This document shows, in pieces, positions 20,426 through 31,305 of a stretch of 64,000 bases of DNA (positions within the stretch are counted from its first letter, which is position 1; every line of letters starts with the position of its first letter). Both the position numbers and the translations under genes were made by a program. Source of the stretch: Sphaerulina vaccinii (taxonomy: Eukaryota; Ascomycota; Dothideomycetes; Mycosphaerellales; Mycosphaerellaceae). A model generated the notes under the pieces. It was given only the letters and a program-made list of their open reading frames with translations, had not been told where the DNA came from and made no database searches. The DNA lies in NCBI GenBank assembly GCA_022570795.1, contig JAKUDP010000006.1, positions 930,001 to 994,000 of the forward strand, given 5' to 3'.

Positions 20426-23400
20426 ATGGAACAGTGCTCACTGCGGGCCGACGACAGATTTGGACCGGTGGTCGGACCAGGATGTCGAGATAACTTCGAC
20501 TTCACGCTTCTCTTCGAAGAGAGCTTTCTATCACTACTTCCAGCGGCTCTGTTTTTGCTTGTGGTGCCAGTCCGGGCATCACGACTCTGGCATCAGGATG
20601 TCAAGGTCACTCGCAATGGCTCCCATGCGGTCAAACAGGTGGCTATCGTGGTGCTCGCGTGCACGCAGTTGGCGATCTTGATCGCGTGGAGTCTTCGGCC
20701 CTTGCAGCGGACCAGGACCTCAATCCCGGCAGCATCAATCTCCTTTTTGTCTTCTTTTGCCTTGCTGTATCTTTCGTCTCTGGAGCATGCGAAGACGATA
20801 CGGCCTTCGAGCATCATCAACTTGTGGATCCTGGCCTCATTGATTCTGGACCTGCCCCAGGCACGAACACTATGGCTACGACCAGGCCCGAGAGTGCTGC
20901 CCATCGCTTTTACTATCAGTGTTGCAGCGAAAGTGGTCATCCTGTATCTCGAGGCCAGAAACAAGAAGAGATCACTCTTTCCACGTTATCGACTATATGC
21001 ACCAGAAGCCCTAGCCGGTCTTTACAACAGAACTACGATATGGTGGATCAATCCGATGTTCTGGACTGGCTATAGGAGGTTTCTGTCACTCGACACTCTC
21101 TACGCGATAGATGCAGATCTCAGCTCACAGAACGTTGAACTGGCTTTTGCGAAGGAGTGGGCGAAACAGCCAGCGAGCAGCAGATGGGGACTCTTACGGG
21201 CTACATTCGCAAGCGTACGATGGACCGTATTGGCAGTGGTCATCCCTCGACTCTGCCTGAGTGCACTCAAACTTTCTCAACCTCTTCTCATTGGCCGTGT
21301 CACTCGTCTTCTCAGCGACGGCCTCAATGACAATAATCGCGATCAAGCCAAAGGCCTCATTGGTGCTGCTGCACTGATTTACATCGGAGTCGCCATAACG
21401 ACGGCGCTTTTCCAACGCGAGCTGCACAGAATGCTGACCAAGATACGTGGAAGCATCGTCAGTGCTGTATATGCGAAGCTCTTGAAACTTGACACGAGCA
21501 ATCTTGCCGATAGCGCAGCGTTGACGCTGGTTACAGCCGATGTCAATCGCGTGTGCAGCTCTCTCAAAGAGATCGACAATCTCTTCGCCACTCCGATCGA
21601 GGTGGCCGTGGCTATCTTCCTCCTCGAACGCCAGATTGGTGTATCTTGTATAGCACCTGTGGCATTGGCAGTCACTATCACAGTCATCAGCTTTATGCAG
21701 TCGAATACGGCCATCTCAATGCAGAAGTCGTGGCTCGCTGCAGTATCAGCACGAGTCGCTTACACCTCATCTGTTTTAGGGTCGCCCAAAGGCTTCAAAA
21801 TGCTGGGTCTGACAGATTACTTCATCGAGAAGATACAAGCACTTCGTGTACTTGAGCTCGGCGAGTACGCTCAGTATAGGAAGTATGTCACATGGAGAAA
21901 CGTTTTAAGTGTCATACCGACTGCCTTCGCGCCGCCATTGACACTTACAATGTTTGTTCTAATTCAAGGACGAGAGGCCCTGGACCCGACTGTCGCGTTC
22001 ACAACACTCGCTCTTGTCGCACTGCTCACCGGACCTGTGCAAGAAATGATACATGCTGTACCAGCGCTTCAAACGGCACTTGCCAGTCTTGATCGCGTGC
22101 AGGCCTTTCTTCGTTTGGAGAGCAGCATTGCAGGTGATGCTACGGTCGAGGCAGTCTTGATGTCCATGGACACTTCGAACACTGTTGAGCTATCAGCCTT
22201 GCCTACGAAAATACTCAATTCGGATGAAGAGGTACTCGTGCATCTCAACGACGCCTCGGTCGAGATCGGCGAGAAGACTGTCTTGCAGCATGTCAACCTC
22301 TCTATCAGGCCACGCAGCCTCAATATGGTGGTCGGAGTTGTTGGCAGTGGAAAGTCAACACTCCTGAAGGTGATTATTGACGACCAGCAGCTCTCGTCGG
22401 GCACTCGACATGTCAAGTCAGACACCACGTTCTCGTATTGTGCTCAAGATGCTTGGCTGCCTAACGATACGGTGCGCAACATAGTCACTGGACACTCCGA
22501 CTATGATGACAAGTGGCTCTCGACAGTCATCCAGGCATGTGCTTTGTCTTCGGACATCAGAAGCTTCTCAGCTGGGGACACCACATTAGTAGGAGCCAAA
22601 GGTGTGACCTTGAGTGGTGGCCAGCGACAGCGTCTAGCTTTAGCTCGCGCTCTGTACTCGAGACACAAAATCCTGATAGCTGATGATGTGTTCAGTGGTC
22701 TTGACGCCAATACTTCCAAGCAAGTCTTCAGCCAAGTGTTTGGTTCGCATGGTCTGTGCAGGAAGATGGGCATGAGCGTTGTGCTAGCGACTCACTCACA
22801 GAACTACCTACCCGAAGCTGATCATGTTATCGCGATTGGCGAGGCCGGCACTATCGCAGAACAGGGGAGCTATGAAGAACTTGTTACTGCAGACGGCTAT
22901 GTTCGTGGTCTCAACCTTGCCAGTGCTACTGGTAGCCAGCATCAAGAGGCCGTGGTCGCAGACATCCAGGCCAAGCAAGCAGTCACTGCGACAGTAGACA
23001 AGTTAGAGTTGGCGCAGCAGGACCTGGCACGCAAGACTGGTGACACAGCGGTGTACAAATACTACCTTAAGTCAATGGGCTGGAAGTTGAGCATAATCCA
23101 GGCCGTGTGCGTCGTTGGGTTTGGCGTTGCGGATCGAGCTCCAGATCTCTGGTTCCGGTTTTGGTCCCAAGCAGAAGCCTCTGGCAACCAACGCCAGCCC
23201 TTGGGCTTATGGATTGGCGTGTCGTTTCTTATCGCGGCCGTCTTCATCGCCTGCACATTCGTCCAGATCTGGGTGATGCTGGTCATCGCAGTACCGAAGA
23301 GCTCAGCTCAATTACACAAGCAGCTGCTTGACACAGTCATGCACGCCACTTACAGCTTCTTTGTCAACACAGACCCAGGAATGACCCTTAACCGCTTCTC

Positions 23401-24757
23401 GAACGACATGTCTATCATCGAGGGAGAGCTGACGGGCGCTGTCATGCAATTCACTGGCGGTCTTGCTGCTTGTGTCGTCGGTGGAGCCTTGATCGCCGCT
23501 GGTGCAGACTATGCCGCCGCTGCGTTACCTTTCGTGATGGTCGTGCTCTACATGATTCAGAAGTTCTACCTTCGCACTTCTCGACAGATGCGATTCCTGG
23601 AACTGGAGTCCCAGGCTCCGCTACTTACACACGTCACGGAAACACTGGCTGGCGTGACCACGATCCGAGCCTTCAACTGGCAGCGTCAGTCGCATGAGAA
23701 GTGCCTCGCTCTGCTCAACAATTCGCAACGAGCATACTACCTGATGTTGTGCATACAACGATGGCTCAACCTTGTGCTTGCCCTTGTCACGGCCGCCATA
23801 GCAGTCATTATCGTATCTATGGCATTGACGATTGAGAGTGCTTCTAGTGCAGGCGCTATTGGCGTATCTCTGCTAGGTATCTTGAACTTCAGTTGGTATT
23901 TGTCATTCATGATCAATGCTTGGACTGCCTTGGAGACCTCCCTGGGTGCCATAGCACGCTGCAAGAATTTTGAGGCTTCGACCGCGTCGGAAGATCTTCC
24001 AGGCGAGGATAAACAAGTCCCTGCAGATTGGCCCTCGCATGGTTCAGTTGAGCTGAAGAATATCACTGCAGCGTACAGTACTGACCAGAACGTCTTGAAG
24101 AACATATCACTCTCGATCGCGGTCGGTGACAAGGTCGGTATATGCGGCCGCAGTGGGAGTGGAAAGAGTTCTCTGCTGCTCACTCTGTTCCGACTTCTGG
24201 ATATGTCTTCTGGCAAGATTGAAGTAGATGGGATCGATCTCGCGTCTCTGCCTCGACAGACGATTCGGCAAGCGCTGACAGCACTGCCACAGGAGATGGT
24301 ACTCATTCCCGGCAGCATCACCGCCAGCCTGGACCCAAGAGAAACCAGCACAGCCGAACAAGTTCAGTACGCACTTCAAAGAGTGGGTCTATATGATATG
24401 ATACTTGCACGAGGGGGTCTCGAAGCAAACATGGCAGATCTTAGCTTGTCACAAGGACAACTGCAGCTGTTCGCAGTCGCGAGAGCCTTGCTGCGAAAGT
24501 CCAAGCTGCTCATCGTAGACGAGATGTCTAGCTCTGTCGATGCTGCTACTGAAGACAGGATGATCGCTGTGATTACCGAAGACTTCAAAGAAAGCACAGT
24601 CATTGCTGTCGCTCATCGCTTGAAGACGATCGTACACTTTGACAAGGTGGTCGTCATGGACAATGGAACTATCGTTGAGGTGGGAGCGCCTACCGAGCTG
24701 CTTCAGACACCAGGTGGAGCGTTCAGAACGATGTGGGATCGTGTTGGCTCACGCTAA
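20426..24757 (+). CDS. ABCC/MRP-type full ABC transporter
   Basis: Single exon, 1443 residues from the first ATG (20426); the open frame begins with a TTG at 20411. Order: TMD0 with the typical fungal opening (GPVVGPGCR...FDFTLLFE), TMD1, NBD1, TMD2, NBD2. NBD1 has Walker A GVVGSGKST near 640, signature LSGGQ near 728, and Walker B IADD where Asp replaces the catalytic Glu, as common in the ABCC first site. NBD2 has Walker A GRSGSGKSS near 1241, a variant signature LSQGQ near 1340 and a normal LIVDE near 1360. Such pumps move glutathione conjugates, toxins or metabolites across the vacuolar or plasma membrane. Its divergent neighbour is gamma-glutamyltranspeptidase. The substrate is not known. 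Confidence 0.94.
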   Translation: MEQCSLRADDRFGPVVGPGCRDNFDFTLLFEESFLSLLPAALFLLVVPVRASRLWHQDVKVTRNGSHAVKQVAIVVLACTQLAILIAWSLRPLQRTRTSIPAASISFLSSFALLYLSSLEHAKTIRPSSIINLWILASLILDLPQARTLWLRPGPRVLPIAFTISVAAKVVILYLEARNKKRSLFPRYRLYAPEALAGLYNRTTIWWINPMFWTGYRRFLSLDTLYAIDADLSSQNVELAFAKEWAKQPASSRWGLLRATFASVRWTVLAVVIPRLCLSALKLSQPLLIGRVTRLLSDGLNDNNRDQAKGLIGAAALIYIGVAITTALFQRELHRMLTKIRGSIVSAVYAKLLKLDTSNLADSAALTLVTADVNRVCSSLKEIDNLFATPIEVAVAIFLLERQIGVSCIAPVALAVTITVISFMQSNTAISMQKSWLAAVSARVAYTSSVLGSPKGFKMLGLTDYFIEKIQALRVLELGEYAQYRKYVTWRNVLSVIPTAFAPPLTLTMFVLIQGREALDPTVAFTTLALVALLTGPVQEMIHAVPALQTALASLDRVQAFLRLESSIAGDATVEAVLMSMDTSNTVELSALPTKILNSDEEVLVHLNDASVEIGEKTVLQHVNLSIRPRSLNMVVGVVGSGKSTLLKVIIDDQQLSSGTRHVKSDTTFSYCAQDAWLPNDTVRNIVTGHSDYDDKWLSTVIQACALSSDIRSFSAGDTTLVGAKGVTLSGGQRQRLALARALYSRHKILIADDVFSGLDANTSKQVFSQVFGSHGLCRKMGMSVVLATHSQNYLPEADHVIAIGEAGTIAEQGSYEELVTADGYVRGLNLASATGSQHQEAVVADIQAKQAVTATVDKLELAQQDLARKTGDTAVYKYYLKSMGWKLSIIQAVCVVGFGVADRAPDLWFRFWSQAEASGNQRQPLGLWIGVSFLIAAVFIACTFVQIWVMLVIAVPKSSAQLHKQLLDTVMHATYSFFVNTDPGMTLNRFSNDMSIIEGELTGAVMQFTGGLAACVVGGALIAAGADYAAAALPFVMVVLYMIQKFYLRTSRQMRFLELESQAPLLTHVTETLAGVTTIRAFNWQRQSHEKCLALLNNSQRAYYLMLCIQRWLNLVLALVTAAIAVIIVSMALTIESASSAGAIGVSLLGILNFSWYLSFMINAWTALETSLGAIARCKNFEASTASEDLPGEDKQVPADWPSHGSVELKNITAAYSTDQNVLKNISLSIAVGDKVGICGRSGSGKSSLLLTLFRLLDMSSGKIEVDGIDLASLPRQTIRQALTALPQEMVLIPGSITASLDPRETSTAEQVQYALQRVGLYDMILARGGLEANMADLSLSQGQLQLFAVARALLRKSKLLIVDEMSSSVDAATEDRMIAVITEDFKESTVIAVAHRLKTIVHFDKVVVMDNGTIVEVGAPTELLQTPGGAFRTMWDRVGSR

Positions 24758-25093
24758 AAGAAATATGTCCGTTATTGTTGTCTTGCGAGATGCCAAGTGT
24801 TCTTCCGAGACGACCAATGTGGTTGGTGATCAATTGCGCATAGTCAGGCCACCGGGATCCAGACTGTTCTATCAATGGGCTGTAATCCCAGTCATGTCAA
24901 GGATGCCCATGTTTGGTATAGACATCTAAGCCATTGCAACGCTTTGAGCTTTGCATTTCTTCTCTACGACTTCACCTGAGAGCTTGAATCTATTGCATAC
25001 TTCCATTCTCATTTGCGAATTTGTTGCTCCTTTCCTGTCTCCTTCTCAGTCCGGTGCAGCAGCGCAGGCACCTACTTATCATCTGCGACTGCC
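24758..25093. other. Region right of the ABCC gene
   Basis: 336 bp; 3' end of the transporter gene and possible leader of the next small gene. Nothing else seen. Confidence 0.45.
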
Positions 25094-25826
25094 ATGTTGC
25101 AAAGGCAAGAACAAGTGGTCTCCGAAGGAGCGCCTGGAACGGAGGCAGCTTCTTTCGCCATGGCGATCACCAGAACGATAGAGCTGCCGCTTGGCAACAC
25201 AACTGCGAAGTGTACGATCGAGTTACCAGACACCGCAACAAAGCCGCAGGATCCGGCAGCTGTCGTCGACTTCACATATGATCTTGTAGCTTGGGTTGTG
25301 AAGATAGCGGCAGAAATGACAACGACAGCATCGATTAGCCAGCAGCGCTCGGGCGTTAGGCAAGTACGAGTACAGACGTTCTTGCAAAGTGCGTCCCACA
25401 TGCTGACAGTTGGAAGCAGCTCATCGGCGTCAAGCGAGAAAGGCAGCATGATCGTGTCGACGGAGCGACTGCCCAAGATCACGAGCATAGAGCCTGCGTA
25501 AAGCGGACAAAGATCACGCCTGACCCAAGTGGTTGCTATTTCCTGGATCTGGCATCTGGTATCGTATGTGGGCAGTACGATGTGGCGATGCTGAACAGCG
25601 ACGCACTTCCGGTCTTGTCAAGAAGAGAGCCATTGCTTTCACGATCTCGATCATGTCCATTGCTGGCATGACTGACAACAACGACAACAACAACAGAACT
25701 TCCAGACCACTCCACAGCAACATGGTGTCAAATTACGATCTCATTCCAATCCTGCCCGGAGAGGAGGACTTCATTCGAGTCGGAATCGACTACAAATTCT
25801 TCGATGCTAATGTAGGGCATCTCTAG
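25094..25826 (+). CDS. Hypothetical small protein, two-exon model
   Basis: I do not recognise this. An ATG at 25094 opens a frame to a stop at 25499-25501. A good donor (GTAAGC at 25498) just before the stop, a GACTGAC branch-like site near 25672 and an acceptor at 25696 give a 199-bp intron that joins in phase to a second frame ending at 25826, about 177 residues in all. The C-terminal part (DLIPILPGEEDFIRVGIDYKFF) looks protein-like. No signal peptide, membrane helix or known domain. A frame inside the proposed intron also looks coding (GCYFLDLASGIVC), so the model may be wrong or the gene decayed. It lies next to an AT-rich relic. Confidence 0.35.
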
Positions 25827-26451
25827 TACCGAGCGCATCTATACACTATACTATCTTTAGTATAGACGACTGCATCGCAGGTTCTTAATCCCCCTATATA
25901 CATTTTTGCTTTATAGCTTAGAGGTTACTAACTTAAAAGGGGCGACACTCTCTAGGAGGCAAGCTATTACTATAGTACTTAAATCTCTAACCGATAGCTA
26001 ACTTTTCAAAGGCTAGCGTTAGAGAGGGTACGACCTTAGACGTCGTCGATGCCGTCCCCATCCTCGCAAGCGATACTGAGTTCACTCTCTGAGAGGCAAG
26101 CCACCTGCGGATCATAGCATGAGTATGAAGCCTAAGAAGGCGTCAGAGAGGATGAGGACAAAGACTGGAGAAGTTGCTGCAGCTTAGCTTAAAGACAGGA
26201 AGGAGGATGCGAGACATAGCAGGATTTCGTGGAATGCTAAAAATAAGGATGTTATGCATAATAAATGGCACGAGACGTCTAGTAAGGAGCCGAGGGAGAA
26301 GAAACAGCAGCTGTAGCCAAAGTATGATCTGAGACGCTGCGGGTTGAGTTGGCATGCACGATTCTTCGAGTAATGTTGATTCTTGCCTAGCTACTATGCT
26401 TTTGCTTCGTCTTCTTCCTTGACACAGCCGAATGCCTCGTCTTATCATTCC
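25827..26451. mobile_element. AT-rich, mutated relic with a stop-broken ghost frame
   Basis: From about 25835 to 26030 the sequence becomes rich in TA-containing words (CTATATA, TATAGTACTTA, CTTATAG), unlike its neighbours, as after repeat-induced point mutation. From 26125 a plus-strand frame reads protein-like for about 90 codons, interrupted by TAG at positions where CAG (Gln) would fit, for example KQQL followed by TAG, then PKYDLRR. This pattern suggests a decayed gene or transposon coding segment. The family cannot be named. No terminal repeats seen. Confidence 0.5.
25847..25864. repeat. Short perfect palindrome in the AT-rich relic
   Basis: TATACTA, a four-base loop, then TAGTATA. It could form a small hairpin. 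It is probably a by-product of the AT-rich composition, or part of a decayed element end. Confidence 0.45.
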
Positions 26452-27113
26452 TCAAGGAAATGATGGCAGCGGTGGCAACAGGATGACACCTCCCGGCTGC
26501 TGAAATATCGCAATAGCTTTCGAGAACTGATCTGTAATTTGCGCATTGATCAGAGGCGCAAAACCAGCAAGCGGTCCAGTCAATTTGGCAATGATAGCAG
26601 TTCCAAGCGCCGCACTCTGCGCCTTTTGATCTTGCAAAGACTTTGCCACAGTCTTGCTGACACTGACAAGAGCGAAAACACTGTCGAATGCTGGCTTCTT
26701 GCTGGAAAGATTCGGGAGGAAAGTGTCAAGATCGGCTTTGAGGTTCAAGACACCTTCCGCGACTGTGAAACTGTCGGCCTCGTTCAGCACTGCTGAGGCT
26801 TGAGCAGCTTGTGTGGCGGCTTTGACAGAGTCGCCAACTGCGGTGGTTTGCTGTTGTGAACATCAGTCTTCCAGCTCGACTCGATAGTGGAGGGATGCTG
26901 ATATCATACCTTCTGGATCTTGAGCACCTTGAACAAACCATCCAGGTCGCCTTTGTTGAAGGTGTTGACTGTGGCATTCAATGTGTGTATATTGTTCTGG
27001 ACAGTCTGAAGCGCAGAGACAATGCTTGCTGCATCGCGCTTGACGACTGTGTAGAGGGGATGTGCCGATGCGACTGTCAGCAAGGTGCTGATGATCAGGG
27101 AGGTGGCACGCAT
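26452..27113 (-). CDS. HsbA-like hydrophobic surface-binding protein
   Basis: Two exons, 27113-26910 and 26850-26452, 200 residues; intron of 59 bp with donor GTATGA, branch CTGAT and acceptor ACAG. Signal peptide of about 17 residues (MRATSLIISTLLTVASA), a Lys-Arg site soon after (VVKRD), then a helical repeat-like domain typical of HsbA (VQNNIHTLNATVNTF and later PAFDSVFALVSVSKTVAKSL). No cysteines apart from none in the mature part, and a hydrophobic proline-rich C-terminus. The family was described as a secreted protein of Aspergillus oryzae that adsorbs to hydrophobic surfaces and recruits cutinase-type lipolytic enzymes; related cell-wall galactomannoproteins share the domain. Secreted or wall-bound. 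It sits alone between gene-poor stretches. Confidence 0.82.
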
Positions 27114-28890
27114 GGTTTCGGATCGATCTTGTTAGATAAGTGTTGCAATGTGATCGTTGATGCTGTGTATCGAGCAAGCCAGTGAAGCCTTGCATCGCTC
27201 GACCGCGGCTCTCTACGTTATATGCTGTCTCATCGGAGGTGTGCGGGGCTAGGTCTCGGGTCCTGGTTCTTGGACTACACCACACGCTGTTCCTGCGGGC
27301 GGAGACAGATCCCGTAGATGTCCTTCATAGTGGTCCGGCCTCGTATACCCCATGGGCGTGCCGCGGTTCGAAGGCGTGTGAAGAGAAGGTCAAGCCGGTC
27401 AAGCAGTCTTTGGCGATATAAAGTCCGCAATAGCTACCACTAAAGCAGGAACTATGCTTGATGATCAGCCTTGATGCATCTGTATGGAGATGTAGTCAGT
27501 TTAGAAATGCTACGCTGCCCTATGTGAAACGATGTGGCCAATCAGAGGCGTCCTTGATCGCATAAAGTTGCAGTCATGCGGCCACGGTTACGCCCGCGCA
27601 TAGAAGATCTTGCCTCTCGTGTGGCATAAGTATCATGCTACGGTCGTGGTATACGAGGTATAGTCGAGGTGATTGTTCAGACCTGCACGTGCTTGGCGGT
27701 CTCTTCGGTCTATTCTGCTGTTTCACCCATGTCGTTGTCATACGAATTTGTGACAAGTCCGAGGCTATAGTCATGCATGTGAGTGACGACCTTTGGTATA
27801 TGCAGCTGCTGTGCCTGGCTTGCGATCCCGAAGAGACAATTCCCACGCGAAGATTAGCTAGACTAGCAGTACTTCGAGGTCGCAAGAAGCTCATAGTGAA
27901 CCGTCGAGGGGGACACAGTGCTGAACCAAGGCGTGGTCTCCTAGTGCTTCGTTCTCGTACACCTGGATCAGTCTTGCTCGCCTTGTGCAAGTGTGCGATC
28001 CTCAACAACTTGCACATTTTTCTTAAGTGATCGACGACGACGTCCACGCACGGACTCGGGGAGACGGGATGCGAGCATCATAAGCAGAAGAGCTCGCTGA
28101 GAAATGGTCATCAACATCATGGTTCTCCAGAGCTATGGTGGTGCTTGTATGATTGGTAAATGTCTCAAGCATAGACACTCATCGCCAGCAGGGTTCGTGC
28201 CTGGCAAAGGCTTGGGAATTCTGCGCATCCTCGCAAACACGTCGATCATGTATATCCCTCATCGCTGAGTTTGTGACCGAGGCTCCGATCAAGAAGGTCG
28301 GACTTCGATCTCTATTCGTACCTTGTGTTCGAGCAAGTAGACGTGATGTTCGTCGCATCAAAACAGAGTGATGCAATGTAACGGAGTCGTCGGTGCATTG
28401 GCTTGGCCGTCTTGTGATCCTGTGAATGAGGGGAAGTCTGTTCTGCTCGGTTTTCGCTCGGATGCATCCAGAGTACGATTTGGTGATACCATACGGTTAC
28501 GAGAAAATCGTGTTGATGAGGATCGAAAGATGGTCAAAGACGTCGATCAATGAGGACCTCGGACTTCGTTGTTGCACGTGGCAGCGGCGAGGCTCCACTC
28601 CTTCCCTCGTTCCCGTCGTGTTTCAAGCGAGAGTGTGCCCACCTTTGCACTTCAGCCTTCATCCTTTCTCTTTTCGAGACCGCATACCGTTGCTTTCAGT
28701 CATCTACTGTCGCAGATAACCTGTCGAGGCAATCGGAAAGATGGAAGTTACTGTACAGACTGACCTGAGGCACTGACTGCGAGCTTTGAGCTGAACACGA
28801 GTCTCGGAAGAGAGATGCTCGATGCCTCTGTCACCGCCGACTAGCTGAGAGAACTTGTTTCAGTCCGGCACATCGCAGAACTTCAACAGT
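27114..28890. other. Gene-empty stretch between HsbA and receptor genes
   Basis: 1.8 kb with only overlapping short frames (the longest about 157 codons) that resemble no protein and lack good splice partners. No RNA gene or repeat recognised. Contains the promoter of the HsbA gene at its left end and that of the receptor gene at its right end. Confidence 0.5.
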
Positions 28891-30425
28891 ATGGCGGCAC
28901 TTTCAACCCAAGTCTTGGAACGACAACGGCAAGCTCACGGGCAGATGGTAACCTGGCAATCCGGAGACCCCCAGGCATGGGTAGGCTGGTTCAAGGCTCA
29001 TCGCAAGATTGTCCGCGCCGAGCACAGACGAGCTTACTTAGAGCCGTACTCGTCCGTCGTCGCGAGTATACCATCTGAACGGTTGGTCTGGATGTGCGAC
29101 TTCGCGAACTACACGTCCTCCAGATCCTCAAAATGCTCGTTCTAGCTGCGGCTGTGCCGACGTTTGTGTGCTCTGCTCTGTCGTTCATGGCGAGCACCAC
29201 CTTCGCCATCTTCTACGTCTTATATCCCCCTGAGCGTCATTTCAGACAGGCGCTGATCGTTAACCTCCTGATAAGTGGTATGCTTTGCGAGCCAGCGGTG
29301 TTTGACGGGAACTGTGGTTGTTGACAGATCTGACAGATTGGATTAACTCCCTGAACAATAGCATCTCTGGTGCGATTGCTCTATCCAGAGTGAATGTGAA
29401 AGGACCGGCCCTCACAGCTGGACCTGCTTGCACCGCCAATGGCTACATTGGGCAGTTCTCCGTTCAAGCGATCGACTTCAACATTCTGGTTATCTCCTTG
29501 ACTGTGTTGCTCACAGTACGACAACCACGTTTCGTCATTGAGCCGCCGTGGTGGCAGATGGCATGCGTATGTGCCATACCTTGGATACCACCGATGATCA
29601 CTGGTAAGAGGGCACAGCTGAAGTCACTGTTAGTGCTCTAAGCTAACAACGTGAACAGCCAACATCGCATTGGGTCTGAGGCTATATGGTCCAGTAAGCG
29701 GCAACTGGTGCTGGATCGAGGCAAAACATACTGCCCTTCGCTACGCGTTGACTCATGGCTGGCGCATCGCCATCTTCATCTCAACGATTGGTATTTACTC
29801 CTACATCTATGTCTATCTGATTCGGGCATACGGACGACTCGGCGTGGATAGCTCGTCTATGGGTGGCACGGCAGACCAGCGGGCAGTGAACAGACTTGCG
29901 GCCTCCGAGGACAAGCTTGCTCTCTCCGAAATACCACGTAAGGAAACAACGCATATTCGTGTGAGGTCATCGATCACAACGACTTACGAACGCGACGAAG
30001 AACCCCTACGACCCAAAGTATCCGCACTGAGCGAAGAAGAGGGCGAAGCGAGTAGCGTTACCACTACGACGAAGACTCCCTATCAGCATTCACGCTACGA
30101 CAGTGTCGAGAATACCGCACGAATGGGCTTCGCGAACGAGCAAGGAGCAGGTCATGCTGCCACACATATTGTGTCTTCAGGAGCACGACAACGCAAGCAA
30201 GCCGTGAGAAAGATGTTACTCTTGAACGGATACCCTATCTTATATGTCATCCTGTGGATCCCTGGTATGGCTACACGCATCTGGGAAGCATTTGGCGTTG
30301 CGCCACTGTGGTTGCGAGGAATGCAGGCCAGTACGCAACTGGTAGGTCTCGCCAATGCCTTGACATACGCCTACAACGAACAACTGGGGCAGCGCATTCG
30401 CAATCCAAAGGGGCGCCGAAGATAA
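28891..30425 (+). CDS. Seven-helix receptor of the Git3/cAMP-receptor-like class
   Basis: Well supported exons: 29121-29277, 29328-29603 and 29659-30425. The introns of 50 and 55 bp have donors GTATGC and GTAAGA; the second has a GCTAAC branch. Joining gives LLISDLTDWINSLNN and PPMITANIAL. Seven hydrophobic helices are visible, with a long cytosolic third loop rich in Ser/Thr before helix 6 (LLLNGYPILYVILWIPG), and helix 7 ends GLANALTYAYNE, typical of fungal Git3-like receptors. The first exon is uncertain: ATG 28891 with a donor at 28948 (or 28981) joins in phase to 29121; otherwise ATG 29133 could start the protein. About 418 residues. Plasma membrane; this class signals nutrients through G-alpha and cAMP. 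The C-terminus may be cut short (see 30426-30978). Confidence 0.72.
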
Positions 30426-30978
30426 GAGCCAGACATGGTACGGCTTATACGAACTGGCAATCAAACAGACGGGACAATACAGCCCGACCACAGACGACCA
30501 TGTCAGGAACAGGAACAAGCAGAGGATCGACGCCAGCATCTTCGACAGCAACATGCCACGCCTACACAAGAGGGGCTTTATGACCCCCAGGCGAGAGGAA
30601 AGCGAGTATGCGTGGTCCGGTGGAGCTTTTGTGAATACAACGGTTGTGTTCAAGCGAAAAGCGCAAGCCCTAAGACGTGCTCATTCGCTCGACCAGACCC
30701 TGAAGCAGGCCCTTCTGGACTATTTCGAGGCACTGCAATGCGGAGAGATGCCCTTGACCAGCATGATGCCTACACATCGAGATTCAAGGTCTTTTGCCAG
30801 GGACTGGGACCACGAATATGGCTCTTGGCACAACGTGTGTCAAAACTCAGTTTCAACTCCACCTTCGATATCAGTCAAGGCCAAGACCACTCTGGAATTG
30901 GGCGACAGCCGGAAGCCGTTTGGGTATAGAAAGGAGAGGAGGCCAGAAGCAGACAATGGAACACGATTCTCCTTATGA
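30426..30978 (+). other. Protein-like frame after the receptor stop
   Basis: In the frame one base ahead of the receptor's last exon, an open frame overlaps the receptor stop and runs to 30978, about 185 codons, with protein-like content (SQTWYGLYELAIKQTGQYS, then FMTPRREESEYAW). There is no GT donor between helix 7 and the stop, so splicing does not explain it. Removing the effect of a G4 run at 30410-30413 would make it a long cytosolic tail. It could also be a small separate gene from ATG 30553. Not recognised. Confidence 0.35.
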
Positions 30979-31305
30979 TGAATCATGATGCTCTCGATGG
31001 CGAGATGCCATGTACGTAGTATAATGTATTGACGCTAGTCGTTCTCACGTCCAACCTCTGAGCTTTCCGTCCGTGTACTTCCATCCAGTACATGCTGAAC
31101 TCGCTCACGCAGCAGATGCAAGCCTCCGCGCCTACTTCAAAGGTCTGCTAACTCTGCTCGGACACATTGTGCAGAACAGACGGCCTCGCACGTGTCGGCG
31201 ACTACGATCTCATGGTCTGAGCAGTCCATGGCCTCGATGCTCGCCAGCATCATGTCGTAAGTCATATTCCATAGTTCGCGCAGTTCTGGGTTTCATGCCA
31301 TATGC
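30979..31305. other. Region between receptor and LSM5 genes
   Basis: About 330 bp of 3' flanks of two convergent genes. Nothing else seen. Confidence 0.45.

Noticed and set aside
25501..25671. Frame inside the proposed intron of the small gene (GCYFLDLASGIVC)
   Set aside because: Looks protein-like but could not be joined in phase with good splice sites to the flanking frames; kept only as a caution in that entry.
27574..28047. 157-codon minus-strand and 131-codon plus-strand frames
   Set aside because: They overlap each other, are Arg/Ser-rich and Cys-scattered without domain or splice support.
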